This document shows, piece after piece, positions 44,961 through 54,060 of a stretch of 64,000 nucleotides of DNA. Positions within the stretch are counted from its first letter, which is position 1. Every line of letters begins with the position of its first letter. The stretch covers positions 186,001 to 250,000 of the forward strand of contig NZ_WUQX01000003.1 in assembly GCF_009830285.1 (NCBI RefSeq). Reading direction: 5' to 3'. The notes below the pieces were generated by a model. The model made no database searches. It was not told where the DNA came from and saw only the letters and a list, made by a program, of their open reading frames with translations. Made by a program: the position numbers and the translations under genes. The stretch comes from Sporofaciens musculi (GTDB taxonomy: Bacteria; Bacillota; Clostridia; Lachnospirales; Lachnospiraceae).

Positions 44961-45173
44961 TTTCATATTTTATTACTTTTCTTATTATTACACATATGAA
45001 TTATAATTTCAACTTAAATTTTATCTTTAAGAACAAATTAATATTTTATAGATTTTAAAAATATATTTTTCAATTTAAATTATCTGGCTTTACCACAGAA
45101 GAAATAAAATCAGAAATTCCGACATTTTCCTCGAATTAATTTTCTGAGAGTTTAAACAGGTAAAAGCCAAAAC

Positions 45174-45186
45174 CCTAACGGTTAGG
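45174..45186. repeat. parS-like 13-bp palindrome, copy 4
   Basis: CCTAACGGTTAGG in the 775-base spacer between parA and the next plus-strand operon. The spacer is AT-rich; besides this it holds copies 5 and 6, a promoter and a leader terminator. Confidence 0.75.
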
Positions 45187-45342
45187 TTTTGATAATTACT
45201 CTATTCACTTTATTTATGTTTAATATTATTATTGTATACTGTTTTTGTATACATTGTATCTCTTTATATAATTTTATTTACCAGCCGTCTGTATTTCCGC
45301 ATGCTTTTAAAGCTACTCTGAAGCAGTTACGGAATCATAAAA

Positions 45343-45355
45343 CCTAACCGTTAGG
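45343..45355. repeat. parS-like 13-bp palindrome, copy 5
   Basis: CCTAACCGTTAGG, 169 bases from copy 4. Confidence 0.75.
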
Positions 45356-45424
45356 GTCATTCTAAAAAAACATTTTGTTATCCCTGACCATAGGGCCATA
45401 CCACATTTCGTATAAAACACAGAA

Positions 45425-45437
45425 CCTAACCGTTAGG
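45425..45437. repeat. parS-like 13-bp palindrome, copy 6
   Basis: CCTAACCGTTAGG, 82 bases from copy 5 and about 100 bases upstream of the operon promoter at 45533. Confidence 0.75.
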
Positions 45438-45532
45438 GTGACAGCAAAAAAATCCACCCCTTTGCGAAGCGAACTATAAATGGATCAAAAAGCTGAACCG
45501 TAACGAAATATTTTCTCAGACATACATATGAA

Positions 45533-45561
45533 TTGACAATCTGACACATGATTGATATACT
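45533..45561 (+). promoter_or_regulatory. Sigma-A-type promoter of the clamp-loader operon
   Basis: TTGACA at 45533-45538 and TATACT at 45556-45561 with exactly 17 bases between. It would give a leader of about 130 bases before the first gene. Confidence 0.8.
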
Positions 45562-45658
45562 TTAAAAAACTTGTTTTTTGATCCCGGATGACCTTTGGTT
45601 TTCCGTTTCTTTCAATCCCTAGCGATAGGTGAAATAAGTTTTGATATACTATGTAGGC

Positions 45659-45681
45659 AGACATCCATTGATGTCTTTTTT
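45659..45681 (+). terminator. Leader terminator just upstream of the ribosome binding site
   Basis: A seven-base-pair stem (AGACATC/GATGTCT) and four-base loop followed by a T-tract, ending about ten bases before AAAAGGAGG. It would stop transcription before the clamp-loader operon unless overridden. Confidence 0.75.
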
Positions 45682-45700
45682 ATTTTAAAAGGAGGAAAAC

Positions 45701-47440
45701 ATGAACGAAACAACAAATCTATTTATTATGCTTGGACTTATCGAGGATAAACCAGATAAATCCAATGAAAGTCAAGAAGATAAGGATTGCATGAATTACT
45801 TGTCAGAAGGGGAAAGAATATTATCATTAGCAAGGGAGAAAAAAGAACGGGTCATTTTTAAAACTCATAACCTAACGGTTAGGTTGTGCGATTTAAAATA
45901 TCCCCGGCTTGATGTGGAAGAATATAAAGCCAAGCAGCAAATACAAAGTGCTATAGAAAGAGAAATCAAAAAAAATCTAAAAGAAATAAAAACGGAGGAA
46001 TGTCTAAGTAGCAAAGGCATTCCTTTTTTATTGCACTTTGTTAATAAAAACTATGGCTGCAAAATCGAATCTGCATCCAACTTATTTGAAAAAGGATTAG
46101 CCAGGGATGTCAGCCGGTCGAACATTATTTTAACAATTAAAATAAAAGACACAACATTTTATCTTCCATGCAGTCCTGGGAAACGTTTCTCTAATGGCAG
46201 CTATCATTACAAATCAAATCCTCGTCATTTCATCCATATGTACCATGCCGAAAACTTTTTTTATCCTTTGTTCGGAATAAACTGGCTTAATCAGCTGAAA
46301 ATGGATTCTTTTGACGATCCGGATATCGAAAATACCATGAAGCACCTGATTCGTGACTTGGTATCGATATTGGAAAATTATAAATGGGATATGACTGATC
46401 TGCCAAAATGGTTTTCCAGCTATCTAATCGATTGTGGTTATCAGGAGAATACAATACATAACTGTTATATCAAAGCATCCGGTTCCGAAAGCAAACCGGC
46501 AACACTCTATAAGGATTATTTCAAAAGCCATTCCGAACTGTTTAACCTACTTTCTTTTGTATATGGGGATTCCTATCTGTCTTATGATATTTTACTAAAT
46601 GTTTCCGGGAAATCTGCCATGATAGACCTGCCTTACTATTACAGAGAATACATATTCATGACATTAAGGCACTATATCGCAAACATACATGATCTTGCAG
46701 AGGAAGAAAAACATCGAAATGAACTAAAAAGGATAGTCGCACGTGCCTACCAAACCAAGAAAAATATTCCAAAGCATGTCATACATAAAATGAAATCCTC
46801 AGAATTAAACACATATTTTGGCTTTATCGAATTTGACGAAGATGTAGACCTGAATCTGGTTGATTCCATAACGGAAGAATTCAAGAAATTAAACCAGAAT
46901 ATTTTCAATGGCTATATAAGCAAAAACGTTGCTCTGCGCTTTCGGAAACTTGGGAAACACCATGCAACTGGTCTGTATTATCCCTCCATTGATACTATGG
47001 TAGTTGATTTCAGGCATCCAACATCTTTTATCCATGAATATTTTCATATGCTTGATGATATGCTCGGCGACCTGTCCATGAAATGTGAATTTGACCAGGT
47101 GGCACTGCAATACCAGCAGCTTCTGATATCTTCTGTGGAAAAAGAACGCGAGGAGGGAAAGGAAATTCTGCCAAAAAAGGGGAAATATAATCTTAACTAT
47201 TTTCTAAGAAAGTGTGAGATTTTTGCACGATGTGGAGAAATACATTTATTCCGCAATCTTCACATTGTCAGTTCCCTTCTAAAGCCCGAAGAAACCTCTT
47301 ATTTCGCTTACCCGGATGATAAAATCCTAAACAGTATGATTGGGGAATATTATACAAACTTATTAGACAGAATGAAAAATATATCTTATAAAACGGGAGA
47401 AGATGTATATGAAAAAAATCTACATTTCGCATCTGTCTGA
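45701..47440 (+). CDS. Large protein with HExxH metallopeptidase-like motif
   Basis: 579 residues with AAAGGAGG before the ATG. The only clear motif is FIHEYFHMLDDMLG near residue 450, a HExxH zinc site inside a helix. The sequence before it (TGLYYPSIDTMVVDFRHP) looks like the edge strand usual in zincins, and a possible third ligand lies in CEIFARCGEIH about 65 residues later. The first 400 residues match nothing I know. It heads an operon with an OB/HD-like protein, a delta-prime-like protein and DnaX, so its role may be in processing element proteins during replication or transfer. One parS-like palindrome lies in its coding region at 45871. Confidence 0.6.
   Translation: MNETTNLFIMLGLIEDKPDKSNESQEDKDCMNYLSEGERILSLAREKKERVIFKTHNLTVRLCDLKYPRLDVEEYKAKQQIQSAIEREIKKNLKEIKTEECLSSKGIPFLLHFVNKNYGCKIESASNLFEKGLARDVSRSNIILTIKIKDTTFYLPCSPGKRFSNGSYHYKSNPRHFIHMYHAENFFYPLFGINWLNQLKMDSFDDPDIENTMKHLIRDLVSILENYKWDMTDLPKWFSSYLIDCGYQENTIHNCYIKASGSESKPATLYKDYFKSHSELFNLLSFVYGDSYLSYDILLNVSGKSAMIDLPYYYREYIFMTLRHYIANIHDLAEEEKHRNELKRIVARAYQTKKNIPKHVIHKMKSSELNTYFGFIEFDEDVDLNLVDSITEEFKKLNQNIFNGYISKNVALRFRKLGKHHATGLYYPSIDTMVVDFRHPTSFIHEYFHMLDDMLGDLSMKCEFDQVALQYQQLLISSVEKEREEGKEILPKKGKYNLNYFLRKCEIFARCGEIHLFRNLHIVSSLLKPEETSYFAYPDDKILNSMIGEYYTNLLDRMKNISYKTGEDVYEKNLHFASV
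45871..45883. repeat. parS-like 13-bp palindrome, copy 7 (inside a gene)
   Basis: CCTAACGGTTAGG read as codons for LTVR within the HExxH protein gene. Confidence 0.65.
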
Positions 47441-48422
47441 ACATCTGGAAGAAGAACTGGAAGAAGAGTTTTATCTAAAAGAAATTGCCTTAAGCTATAC
47501 AGAAGGAAATGGAATCCCATATCTGTTCCTGAAACTCCAGGATAAAACCGGCGTTATCTACGGACGGATATGGGAAAATAATATAGACGAGAGATACCTT
47601 CATTTTAAAGGCAAAGTCATCAAAATATGGGGCGAGGTGCTAAAAAACTACAAGAACCAGTTAGAGTTCACAATTCAAAAAATAAGCCCTGTAACCGAGT
47701 ATTCGCTCAGCAGCTTTATTGACGGTTTAAATGAGCTGGAAAAAGAACATTATTTAAACCTGCTGGATAAACAGAGCAGTTTAGTCTCACATGCCCCCTT
47801 CCGGGAACTATTAAATCTGGTATTGAAAGGTCAAAAAAACAGGCTGGCTGAAACTCCTGCCGGCCTGACCTGTTCGGGCGCATATAACGGCGCCCTGCTC
47901 GTCCAGACTGTATCTGTCACAAGCATTGCAATCCAGATTATACGTTCGCAAAAGATGTACGCATACCATCCGGACCTCAAGATTCCATATCAGGAGGACT
48001 TGCTAATCACTGGCTCCCTTCTGTTCGGCATCGGAATTACAAACCTTTATACGCCTTTTCCTGAAGCGGAAAAAGTCAGTGAGTATGCGCTGCTCCCTAA
48101 AGATATCCTAAGCATACAGATCATTGAATCATATATAAAAGAAATGAAACACCATATTTCGACAGAAGATAAAAATCTTCTTTATAATGTGATCCAAACA
48201 GCTTATAAAAAGGAAAGATGGAAGGCTATGAACCGGGAAGCATTAATATTGAACCTTGCATACACATCTTATTTGCAGATCAGTAGTATGGAATTTTATA
48301 TGACAGAAAACCAACAGAAAAGTGGGGCAGTATACGTTTCAAAACTCAATAACTATTTATATTTGTCTAAAACGAAGCTACAAGGAGGAATTGGAAATGC
48401 ACCAACATCTATACATAAATAG
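47409..48422 (+). CDS. OB-fold plus degenerate HD-domain protein (YhaM-like, probably non-catalytic)
   Basis: 337 residues from the ATG at 47409 (GGGAG nine bases upstream). An OB-like segment (YLFLKLQDKTGVIYGRIWEN, then VIKIWGEVLKNYKNQLEFTI) comes first, followed by a helical domain that aligns in outline with the HD domain of YhaM-type exoribonucleases. The metal ligands appear lost: GALLVQTVSVTSIA stands where GGLLEHTLSVA is usual, and DLLITGSLLFGIG where a LLHDIGK motif is usual. It may therefore bind nucleic acid without cleaving it. It overlaps the delta-prime-like gene by 26 bases. A structural role in the clamp-loader operon is possible. Confidence 0.6.
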   Translation: MKKIYISHLSEHLEEELEEEFYLKEIALSYTEGNGIPYLFLKLQDKTGVIYGRIWENNIDERYLHFKGKVIKIWGEVLKNYKNQLEFTIQKISPVTEYSLSSFIDGLNELEKEHYLNLLDKQSSLVSHAPFRELLNLVLKGQKNRLAETPAGLTCSGAYNGALLVQTVSVTSIAIQIIRSQKMYAYHPDLKIPYQEDLLITGSLLFGIGITNLYTPFPEAEKVSEYALLPKDILSIQIIESYIKEMKHHISTEDKNLLYNVIQTAYKKERWKAMNREALILNLAYTSYLQISSMEFYMTENQQKSGAVYVSKLNNYLYLSKTKLQGGIGNAPTSIHK

Positions 48423-49305
48423 AGATACAATGGACGAGATTGAAAATTATCTCTCATTGACCGAACCGCCGGGTATTATACTACAGGGTATTCCAGGGCT
48501 TGGGCAAGAGCTTGCGGCAAGATATATAGCTGCAAAGCTTCTAAAGTGCCAGGAGTCAGACTTAGAAAAAAATCCCGACTATTACCAGACAACCCAATCG
48601 GCCCTGAAAGTAGATGATATTGAACAGCTTCTCGAAGCGAGCCGCCGTAACAGTATTGGAGATGTAAAAGTATTTATTCTTTTTTGTGCCCATACTGTAT
48701 CGAGGACAGCACAAAACCGTCTTTTAAAACTATTAGAAGACAGAGCTTCAAGTAATAAGCTGATTATTGTCTCGGAAAAAGACAGCCTGCTCGATACCAT
48801 CAAAAGCCGCTGTTATTCTGTCCTTTTTCACCCGCTTAGGGAAGAAGCGATGGAAAAATATCTGAAGGAATTAAAAATTGATAAGGATTGTATCGGCTTC
48901 GTAGGTTTTTTAGCGGAAAATGCTCCTTATTCCATTACTGCATCTATGGAAGGGATAAATGAATACATGAACTGCTACAGGAGGATCCGTCAGATAACTC
49001 TCCGGGAAAATTTACTGCAATTACTTCATGTACTGAAAGAAAAAGACGATAATGAATTCTTCAAAAATCATGAAGCACATCCTGTGTGGAACATACGTAT
49101 GCTCTTATATCCTTTTTATCAGTTTTTAGCAGAATCTACCGGGAAAGTTCCCAGTAAGGGATATCCCTTCCCGGATACGTTATATACAAGATCACAAGCA
49201 TTAGAAATCATGGAATATGGACTGGAGCATTTATTCATGGCTCAACGTTCCTATACAAAAAACGATTATTTCAATCTGATACGATATATAATCCAAATAA
49301 AATAA
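48397..49305 (+). CDS. DNA polymerase III delta-prime-like protein
   Basis: 302 residues from the ATG at 48397 with AAGGAGG upstream. It has an AAA+ clamp-loader fold with a degenerate P-loop (GIPGLGQE, Lys replaced by Gln), as in delta-prime subunits that do not hydrolyse ATP. Further motifs are a sensor-1-like KVFILFCAHTVSRTAQNRLLKLLE and the SRC motif in DTIKSRCYSVLF. Canonical delta-prime zinc cysteines are not seen. Followed 13 bases later by dnaX, it should form a clamp loader with that product. Confidence 0.82.
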   Translation: MHQHLYINRDTMDEIENYLSLTEPPGIILQGIPGLGQELAARYIAAKLLKCQESDLEKNPDYYQTTQSALKVDDIEQLLEASRRNSIGDVKVFILFCAHTVSRTAQNRLLKLLEDRASSNKLIIVSEKDSLLDTIKSRCYSVLFHPLREEAMEKYLKELKIDKDCIGFVGFLAENAPYSITASMEGINEYMNCYRRIRQITLRENLLQLLHVLKEKDDNEFFKNHEAHPVWNIRMLLYPFYQFLAESTGKVPSKGYPFPDTLYTRSQALEIMEYGLEHLFMAQRSYTKNDYFNLIRYIIQIK

Positions 49306-49318
49306 AAGGAGGAATTTT

Positions 49319-50692
49319 ATGTTATACTCAACATACAGGCCGCAAACATTCAAAGAAGTAGTAGGGCAGGAAAATAATATCTTAACGCTGAAAGAACAGT
49401 GTAAAACAAAAAAATTTGATTCTGCCTATCTTTTTGCAGGCCACAGGGGAACAGGAAAGACGACCATTGCACGTATCCTTGCAAGAACAGTATGCTGTGA
49501 GGCCCCAAGTGAAAACGGTCCCTGCAATCAATGCAAAAACTGCAGGTCGATTCTGGAAGGAAAAACATTAGACTGTATTGAAATGGATGCGGCATCGCAT
49601 AACTCTATTACAGATATAAAAGAACTTATTGTATCAGCCCAGTATATGCCTACCATATTGCCGAAAAAGATATATATCATAGATGAAGTACATAATCTTT
49701 CAGCAGCTGCATTTGACGCACTCCTGAAAACAATCGAGGAACCGCCGGAACATTGTCTGTTCATACTCTGTACGACAGAAATGCATAAAATTCCTGCAAC
49801 TATACGTTCCAGATGTTCTATTTACCAGTTCCGGACTATATCAATTGATGTAATCTGCGGCAGACTATCCTCCGTTTTAACTGAAATGGGAAAACAGTAT
49901 GAGGATGATGCCATAAAGCTGATCGCAAAACAGGCTGACGGGTCTATGAGGGATGCCCTCAGTATCACAGAAAAGCTAATGATCTCCTGTGAAAAAGTAA
50001 CAGTAGAGCATGTGATGAAATCCCTTTGCCTTATGGATAGCGAGGTTGCTTTGCAGATCATGCGTTCGATTGTAAATGGTGACGGCAGGCAGGCAATCCT
50101 CTTGCTTCAGAGAATCTGCGAAGAAGGAAAAAATTTGGTGCAGCTGGTCGAACGTATACTCCAATGCTGTACGGATGGGATCGTTCTTTCTGCATCATCT
50201 GGAACTGCAGCTTTATATAATACAAAAGAATATCGGGATGCACTGTATGAAATAATTAGTTCCTGCCAAATTGAAATATTATTCTGGTATGTGGAGCAAT
50301 TCAGTATTCTTCGTGAAAAAATAAGGAACAGTCTGAATCCTTATATGGACGTCCTTGTATACCTGATAAAATGCTGCAACATAAAACTCCCTCAAAGTGA
50401 CACAGCAGTGTTGCTTCAACGAATCAGTGTTTTGGAGGAAAAAATACTCAATCATGAATGCGATTCTGTGCATAAAGAAGATTCCAACAAAATTGAATTA
50501 AACGATAACATCGTCAATGATTCCGATGACAGTTTTCATACAGGCTCAGACATGGATGAAAATCCATTTACAGTTGACACAGAAACATTTGAAAATGAGC
50601 AGGCCGGCCTGGTTCCGGCACAGGATGTGAAAGAAGATACCGATGACGGAATAGATGATTATATACTAAGCTTACTCGGAGGTCATCTTTAA
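49319..50692 (+). CDS. dnaX: DNA polymerase III gamma/tau-like clamp-loader ATPase
   Basis: 457 residues. It has a Walker A (FAGHRGTGKTTIARIL), a zinc module with four Cys (VCCEAPSENGPCNQCKNC), a Walker B IYIIDEVHNLS, sensor 1 in LFILCTTEMHKIP and the SRC motif IRSRCSIYQF. A domain III collar follows, then an acidic tail of about 90 residues ending DDYILSLLGGHL. Chromosomal DnaX of Clostridia is usually longer, so this is a short, element-borne form. AAAGGAGG precedes the ATG. Confidence 0.93.
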   Translation: MLYSTYRPQTFKEVVGQENNILTLKEQCKTKKFDSAYLFAGHRGTGKTTIARILARTVCCEAPSENGPCNQCKNCRSILEGKTLDCIEMDAASHNSITDIKELIVSAQYMPTILPKKIYIIDEVHNLSAAAFDALLKTIEEPPEHCLFILCTTEMHKIPATIRSRCSIYQFRTISIDVICGRLSSVLTEMGKQYEDDAIKLIAKQADGSMRDALSITEKLMISCEKVTVEHVMKSLCLMDSEVALQIMRSIVNGDGRQAILLLQRICEEGKNLVQLVERILQCCTDGIVLSASSGTAALYNTKEYRDALYEIISSCQIEILFWYVEQFSILREKIRNSLNPYMDVLVYLIKCCNIKLPQSDTAVLLQRISVLEEKILNHECDSVHKEDSNKIELNDNIVNDSDDSFHTGSDMDENPFTVDTETFENEQAGLVPAQDVKEDTDDGIDDYILSLLGGHL

Positions 50693-51472
50693 CTCTGCTA
50701 ATCTTCCTGCTGTATGGTATGATTATAGCTATATATTTTCCCAGACAGGTTACTACAAATGGAAATATAAGAATGCGAAGAGAAAACATTTCTTAATTTG
50801 CAACAATTCTGGAATGCTGTGAAAGAACGTCTGATTCCTATTCTTTTAAGACAAATCTGTATCCTGTATACGTGATCGCAGCAAAATATATAGATGTCTG
50901 TGGGTTGTTTTTTTGTAAAATCGAATATATACGTTAAGTAGTTCAGAATACCTCATCTATGATTATGGGATTATGGGGTATTCTGAAAATAAACTATAAT
51001 TTAATGTAAAAACATGTTATACTAAAATCGTTCTATGAATCTGATAAAATTATTCTGTGGATATATGTATGGGGAGGGGAGTAAAACCTTATATAAATAT
51101 ATTTATCATAATATAATTCATATATAGTTATATATATAATTGATAAATGCTGAATATGAAAAACCCCGTATTTACAAGGGAAAATGGAATTATAGACGGG
51201 AGAGAAACTTCCAGTGAGGATGAAAGTATGCCTCTGTGGAAGATTTTTTTATAATGTAGATGAAAATTTTCGCAGAAGAATGATATTTTTCACTTGTGGA
51301 TGAAAATTTTCCATTTTGTTCCCATAACAATAGATATGGATGAATCGCAAAATAGTTTTTATAGGGTAAGGAAAAGTTATCCTTTCAAAAATGGAATAGA
51401 TTTATTGATTTTCCGGCTAAAAGAAGGGGAATCACTGGCTGGAAATAAAAAAGGGCACAACAAAAAGACCCA
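50693..51472. other. AT-rich spacer between dnaX and a convergent replication gene
   Basis: 780 bases without a convincing gene. It holds a very AT-rich stretch (51090-51160), several DnaA-box-like TGTGGAT elements and four direct repeats at exactly 40-base spacing (listed separately). It may be a second origin, a regulatory site or a site bound by the nearby replication protein. Confidence 0.5.
51216..51351 (+). repeat. Four direct repeats with exact 40-bp period
   Basis: Units start at 51216, 51256, 51296 and 51336. The two central ones read GTAGATGAAAATTTTC and GTGGATGAAAATTTTC; the outer two (GAGGATGAAAGTATGC and ATGGATGAATCGC) are more diverged. The 40-base period is near four helical turns, putting all units on one face of DNA. 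Confidence 0.65.
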
Positions 51473-52717
51473 TTATGCCGTCTGGAATAATGAAGATTCC
51501 TGCCGGTTATTCTTATCGTGGAGAATGGTCCGTATAAGGGCGCCTATGCTTGTGACTTTAAACTGTGAGTTATAATTTTCATAAACATAACCGATACAGT
51601 TTTTGACTGCATCAAATGTATATGTAGTGCAGAGAACCCCTAAGTCCTTATATTCCTTTGCGGATAAGTGGAAAGGAACAAATAAGGATTTATCCAGCTT
51701 TGTCAGAGTTTTGGTCAGAATTCCCTCCTGGGCCAAAAAGGATGCGTCAGCCTCGTCGGGCCGGATTTTTGTAAGGATACTCTGGTTTATACAGTCCATT
51801 GCTTTATCGAGGCTGGAAATGTAATCTTTTATAAGGGAAGTATTCTGTGCAACATTCTTATCATAATTCCTGCGGCCATGGCAGAGGGGATTCATTTTTA
51901 AATGGATATGTTCTTCGTCACCGTCAAAAGCGACCGAAAAAAGCTCCGAAACAGAAGATAAAGCATGCCGTATGATTCCTGGCTTACAGTAGTTAGGAAG
52001 AAAACGGCGCAGGAAATCATAATCCTGCGTGACAGTCAGTTCTTTTTCCGGATTACGGTTCGTATCAATATCTAAAGCAGCGCGCAGAAAAATCCGGAGC
52101 TGGTTCAGGTCTGTAATCTGAATCAGCTTCTCCAGACATTCATAATTAAATGTGGCATATCCCCGGCCGCCTTTATCAGCAGGAAGAGAATATGTTTCAT
52201 ATTCGGTCAGGATGACCTGGATCCTTTTTTTAGAAAGTCCATCAGATGAACACATAATATATCCATATTCCTGCAATACAGAATTAGCATTTTTAACGGA
52301 ACGGACGGTGCAATCAAGCATGCCGGCCAGCTCTCTGGGGGAAAGGCCGCGAACTAAGCCATGCTCATCAGGACTGGCAAAATGATAGATGAGCAGCAGC
52401 TTTAAGGCTATGGATTTTAACCTTTTGGCATTTCCAAAGATATTTTTCTCGTTTACGCTTTTACACGTTTCATGTACAACTGTTTTGTAAACGGCACAGG
52501 GGCAGTTCTTACAACGGTTCTTGGCTTCTTTCTGAATCTCCTCCGGCATAAACTCATAAAAATCAATGTTCTTGTAATTATCGCACGCAAAACAGCCAGA
52601 CGCTGCATAATCCAGTTCCTGGCTTTCTGTATATATGACTTCTTTATGGTTTTTCTGAATTCCGATTGCTTTGATAAAAGGAGCTTTACCAATCCGTGCA
52701 TATTTTGATAATTCCAA
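51473..52717 (-). CDS. Putative replication or regulatory protein with zinc cluster and winged helix
   Basis: About 414 residues. I prefer a TTG start at 52717 with GAGGTGA upstream; a GTG at 52726 would sit on that site. A Cys cluster near residues 40-80 (GCFACDN and CKNCPCAVY) suggests zinc binding. A helix-turn-helix follows (LSPRELAGMLDCTVRSVKNA, then LQEYGYI). The rest is helical, without a recognised enzyme motif. The gene sits between the 40-base repeats and the iteron region, pointing to a role in initiation or its control. Confidence 0.6.
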   Translation of the reverse strand: MELSKYARIGKAPFIKAIGIQKNHKEVIYTESQELDYAASGCFACDNYKNIDFYEFMPEEIQKEAKNRCKNCPCAVYKTVVHETCKSVNEKNIFGNAKRLKSIALKLLLIYHFASPDEHGLVRGLSPRELAGMLDCTVRSVKNANSVLQEYGYIMCSSDGLSKKRIQVILTEYETYSLPADKGGRGYATFNYECLEKLIQITDLNQLRIFLRAALDIDTNRNPEKELTVTQDYDFLRRFLPNYCKPGIIRHALSSVSELFSVAFDGDEEHIHLKMNPLCHGRRNYDKNVAQNTSLIKDYISSLDKAMDCINQSILTKIRPDEADASFLAQEGILTKTLTKLDKSLFVPFHLSAKEYKDLGVLCTTYTFDAVKNCIGYVYENYNSQFKVTSIGALIRTILHDKNNRQESSLFQTA

Positions 52718-52960
52718 GCTAATCACCTCATGTCAGAATATTGATTCAGGACAAACAATAAAAATATGTGACTGTACCACAAAAACACCCAATATTGACT
52801 GATTCGGCAATAATACTTGAAAATAGAGAAAGAATAGTCTATAATATTAATGCAGTATCAGCCATTGGTCAATAGCAGTATATATGATTGATCTCTGATT
52901 GATATTGTAGTAGTAGCTAAACCGCCAAGAAAAGCTACTGTAAGTATATTTTATATTCGA

Positions 52961-53007
52961 TGTGAATAACTTTTTTGAAACCGCCAAATTTCACAAAGTT
53001 ATTCACA
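52961..53007. promoter_or_regulatory. Inverted pair of DnaA boxes at the edge of the origin
   Basis: TGTGAATAACTTT (52961-52973) and AAAGTTATTCACA (52995-53007) are perfect inverted repeats and each contains a TTATTCACA DnaA box. A third near-box TTATCAACA lies at 53013-53021. A T-run follows, so it could also fold as a terminator. Confidence 0.7.
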
Positions 53008-53073
53008 TTTTTTTATCAACATTCTAAATATACTACATATTTTGGGATTTGTAAAATCAAAAAGTCGCACCCG

Positions 53074-54060
53074 AAAAAGCGGACTAAATTGAAAAAACTA
53101 TGTGTTTAAAGGGGATTTTAAATATATTTTTTCTGCAAATTTATGATACAAGAAAATGGGAAAATGCGGAAAAGCCTTGATTTTACGGGGTTTTTAGGAT
53201 TCGGGACTTTTTAGAAAAAAAGTGAAAAAATTTTTATAAAAATGAGCCATTTTTTATGGACTAAATTGGGAAATCATGATAGATTATAAAAAAGAAGCCG
53301 TAAAAAACGGACTGAATAGAAGATTTTAACAGGAATCAGGGCTGAGTTCTCAAATTTTCCTCAAAAGATCTGTATTGGGGGAAAGATATATTTTTTGGGG
53401 GAAATCATACAATGAAAAAAGTGTACCCTTTAAAACGGACTGAATAAAAAAATCAGAAAAAATACACCCAAAATAACAGACTGAATAAATTTGAAAGAAA
53501 AAAGTACCCTTAAAAAGCGGACTAAATGAAAAAAAAATAGAAAAAAACACCTAAAAAAGCGGACTAAATTCATTTTTTGTGGGGTGAATCGTGGGAAAGA
53601 TAGCGACAAAATTAATGGATCTGCTATCTGAAACAAAAAGATAGCGACAAAATCAGTTTATCTGGTACAGAATGATAAAGATAGCGACAAAATTAAAATT
53701 TGTATTTAAATTGCGGCAGTTATTGTGATATCCGGTGCAGATGGCGGCAGCCTTCCGTGAAAAAGAACACCTGAAAAAGCGGACTAAATGGGGGAACGAG
53801 AACGGAATGGATAGAAAAAATGAGCTTGAAAAAGTGGACTAAATAAAGGGGCAGGGATACAGATTCATGAAAAATGCACCCGGATTAGTGGACTAAATAG
53901 AAACCGGGAATGTGTACAGACTGAAAAAATGTGCCGTAAAAAGCGGACTAAAAGTAAGTTTGGTATAAAGAGTAGCAGAAAAACATACCCTCAAAAACGG
54001 ACTAAATGATGAATCGGAGCATATAGAGATAAAAAGTGCACCCAAAAAAGCGGACTAAAT
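53074..54060 (+). repeat. Origin iterons, family A (about 13 copies)
   Basis: Consensus GTRCACCC, a few bases, then AAAAAGCGGACTAAAT. The GGACTAAAT core (or a variant) starts at 53081, 53258, 53309, 53437, 53478, 53519, 53561, 53781, 53836, 53890, 53945, 53999 and 54052. Two clusters are regular: 41, 41 and 42 bases, then 55, 54, 55, 54 and 53 bases. Irregular or variant copies are those at 53258, 53309, 53437 and 53478. Typical of an iteron-type plasmid origin with the initiator gene alongside. Confidence 0.88.

Noticed and set aside
45601-45630. CCTAGCGATAGG palindrome as an eighth parS-like site
   Set aside because: It differs from the CCTAAC(C/G)GTTAGG consensus at several positions and lacks the central pattern.
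51294-51575. 93-codon plus-strand frame (starting MWMKIFHF) in the dnaX-rep spacer
   Set aside because: It has no ribosome binding site, starts inside the 40-base repeats and runs into the opposite-strand gene; its composition follows the repeats.
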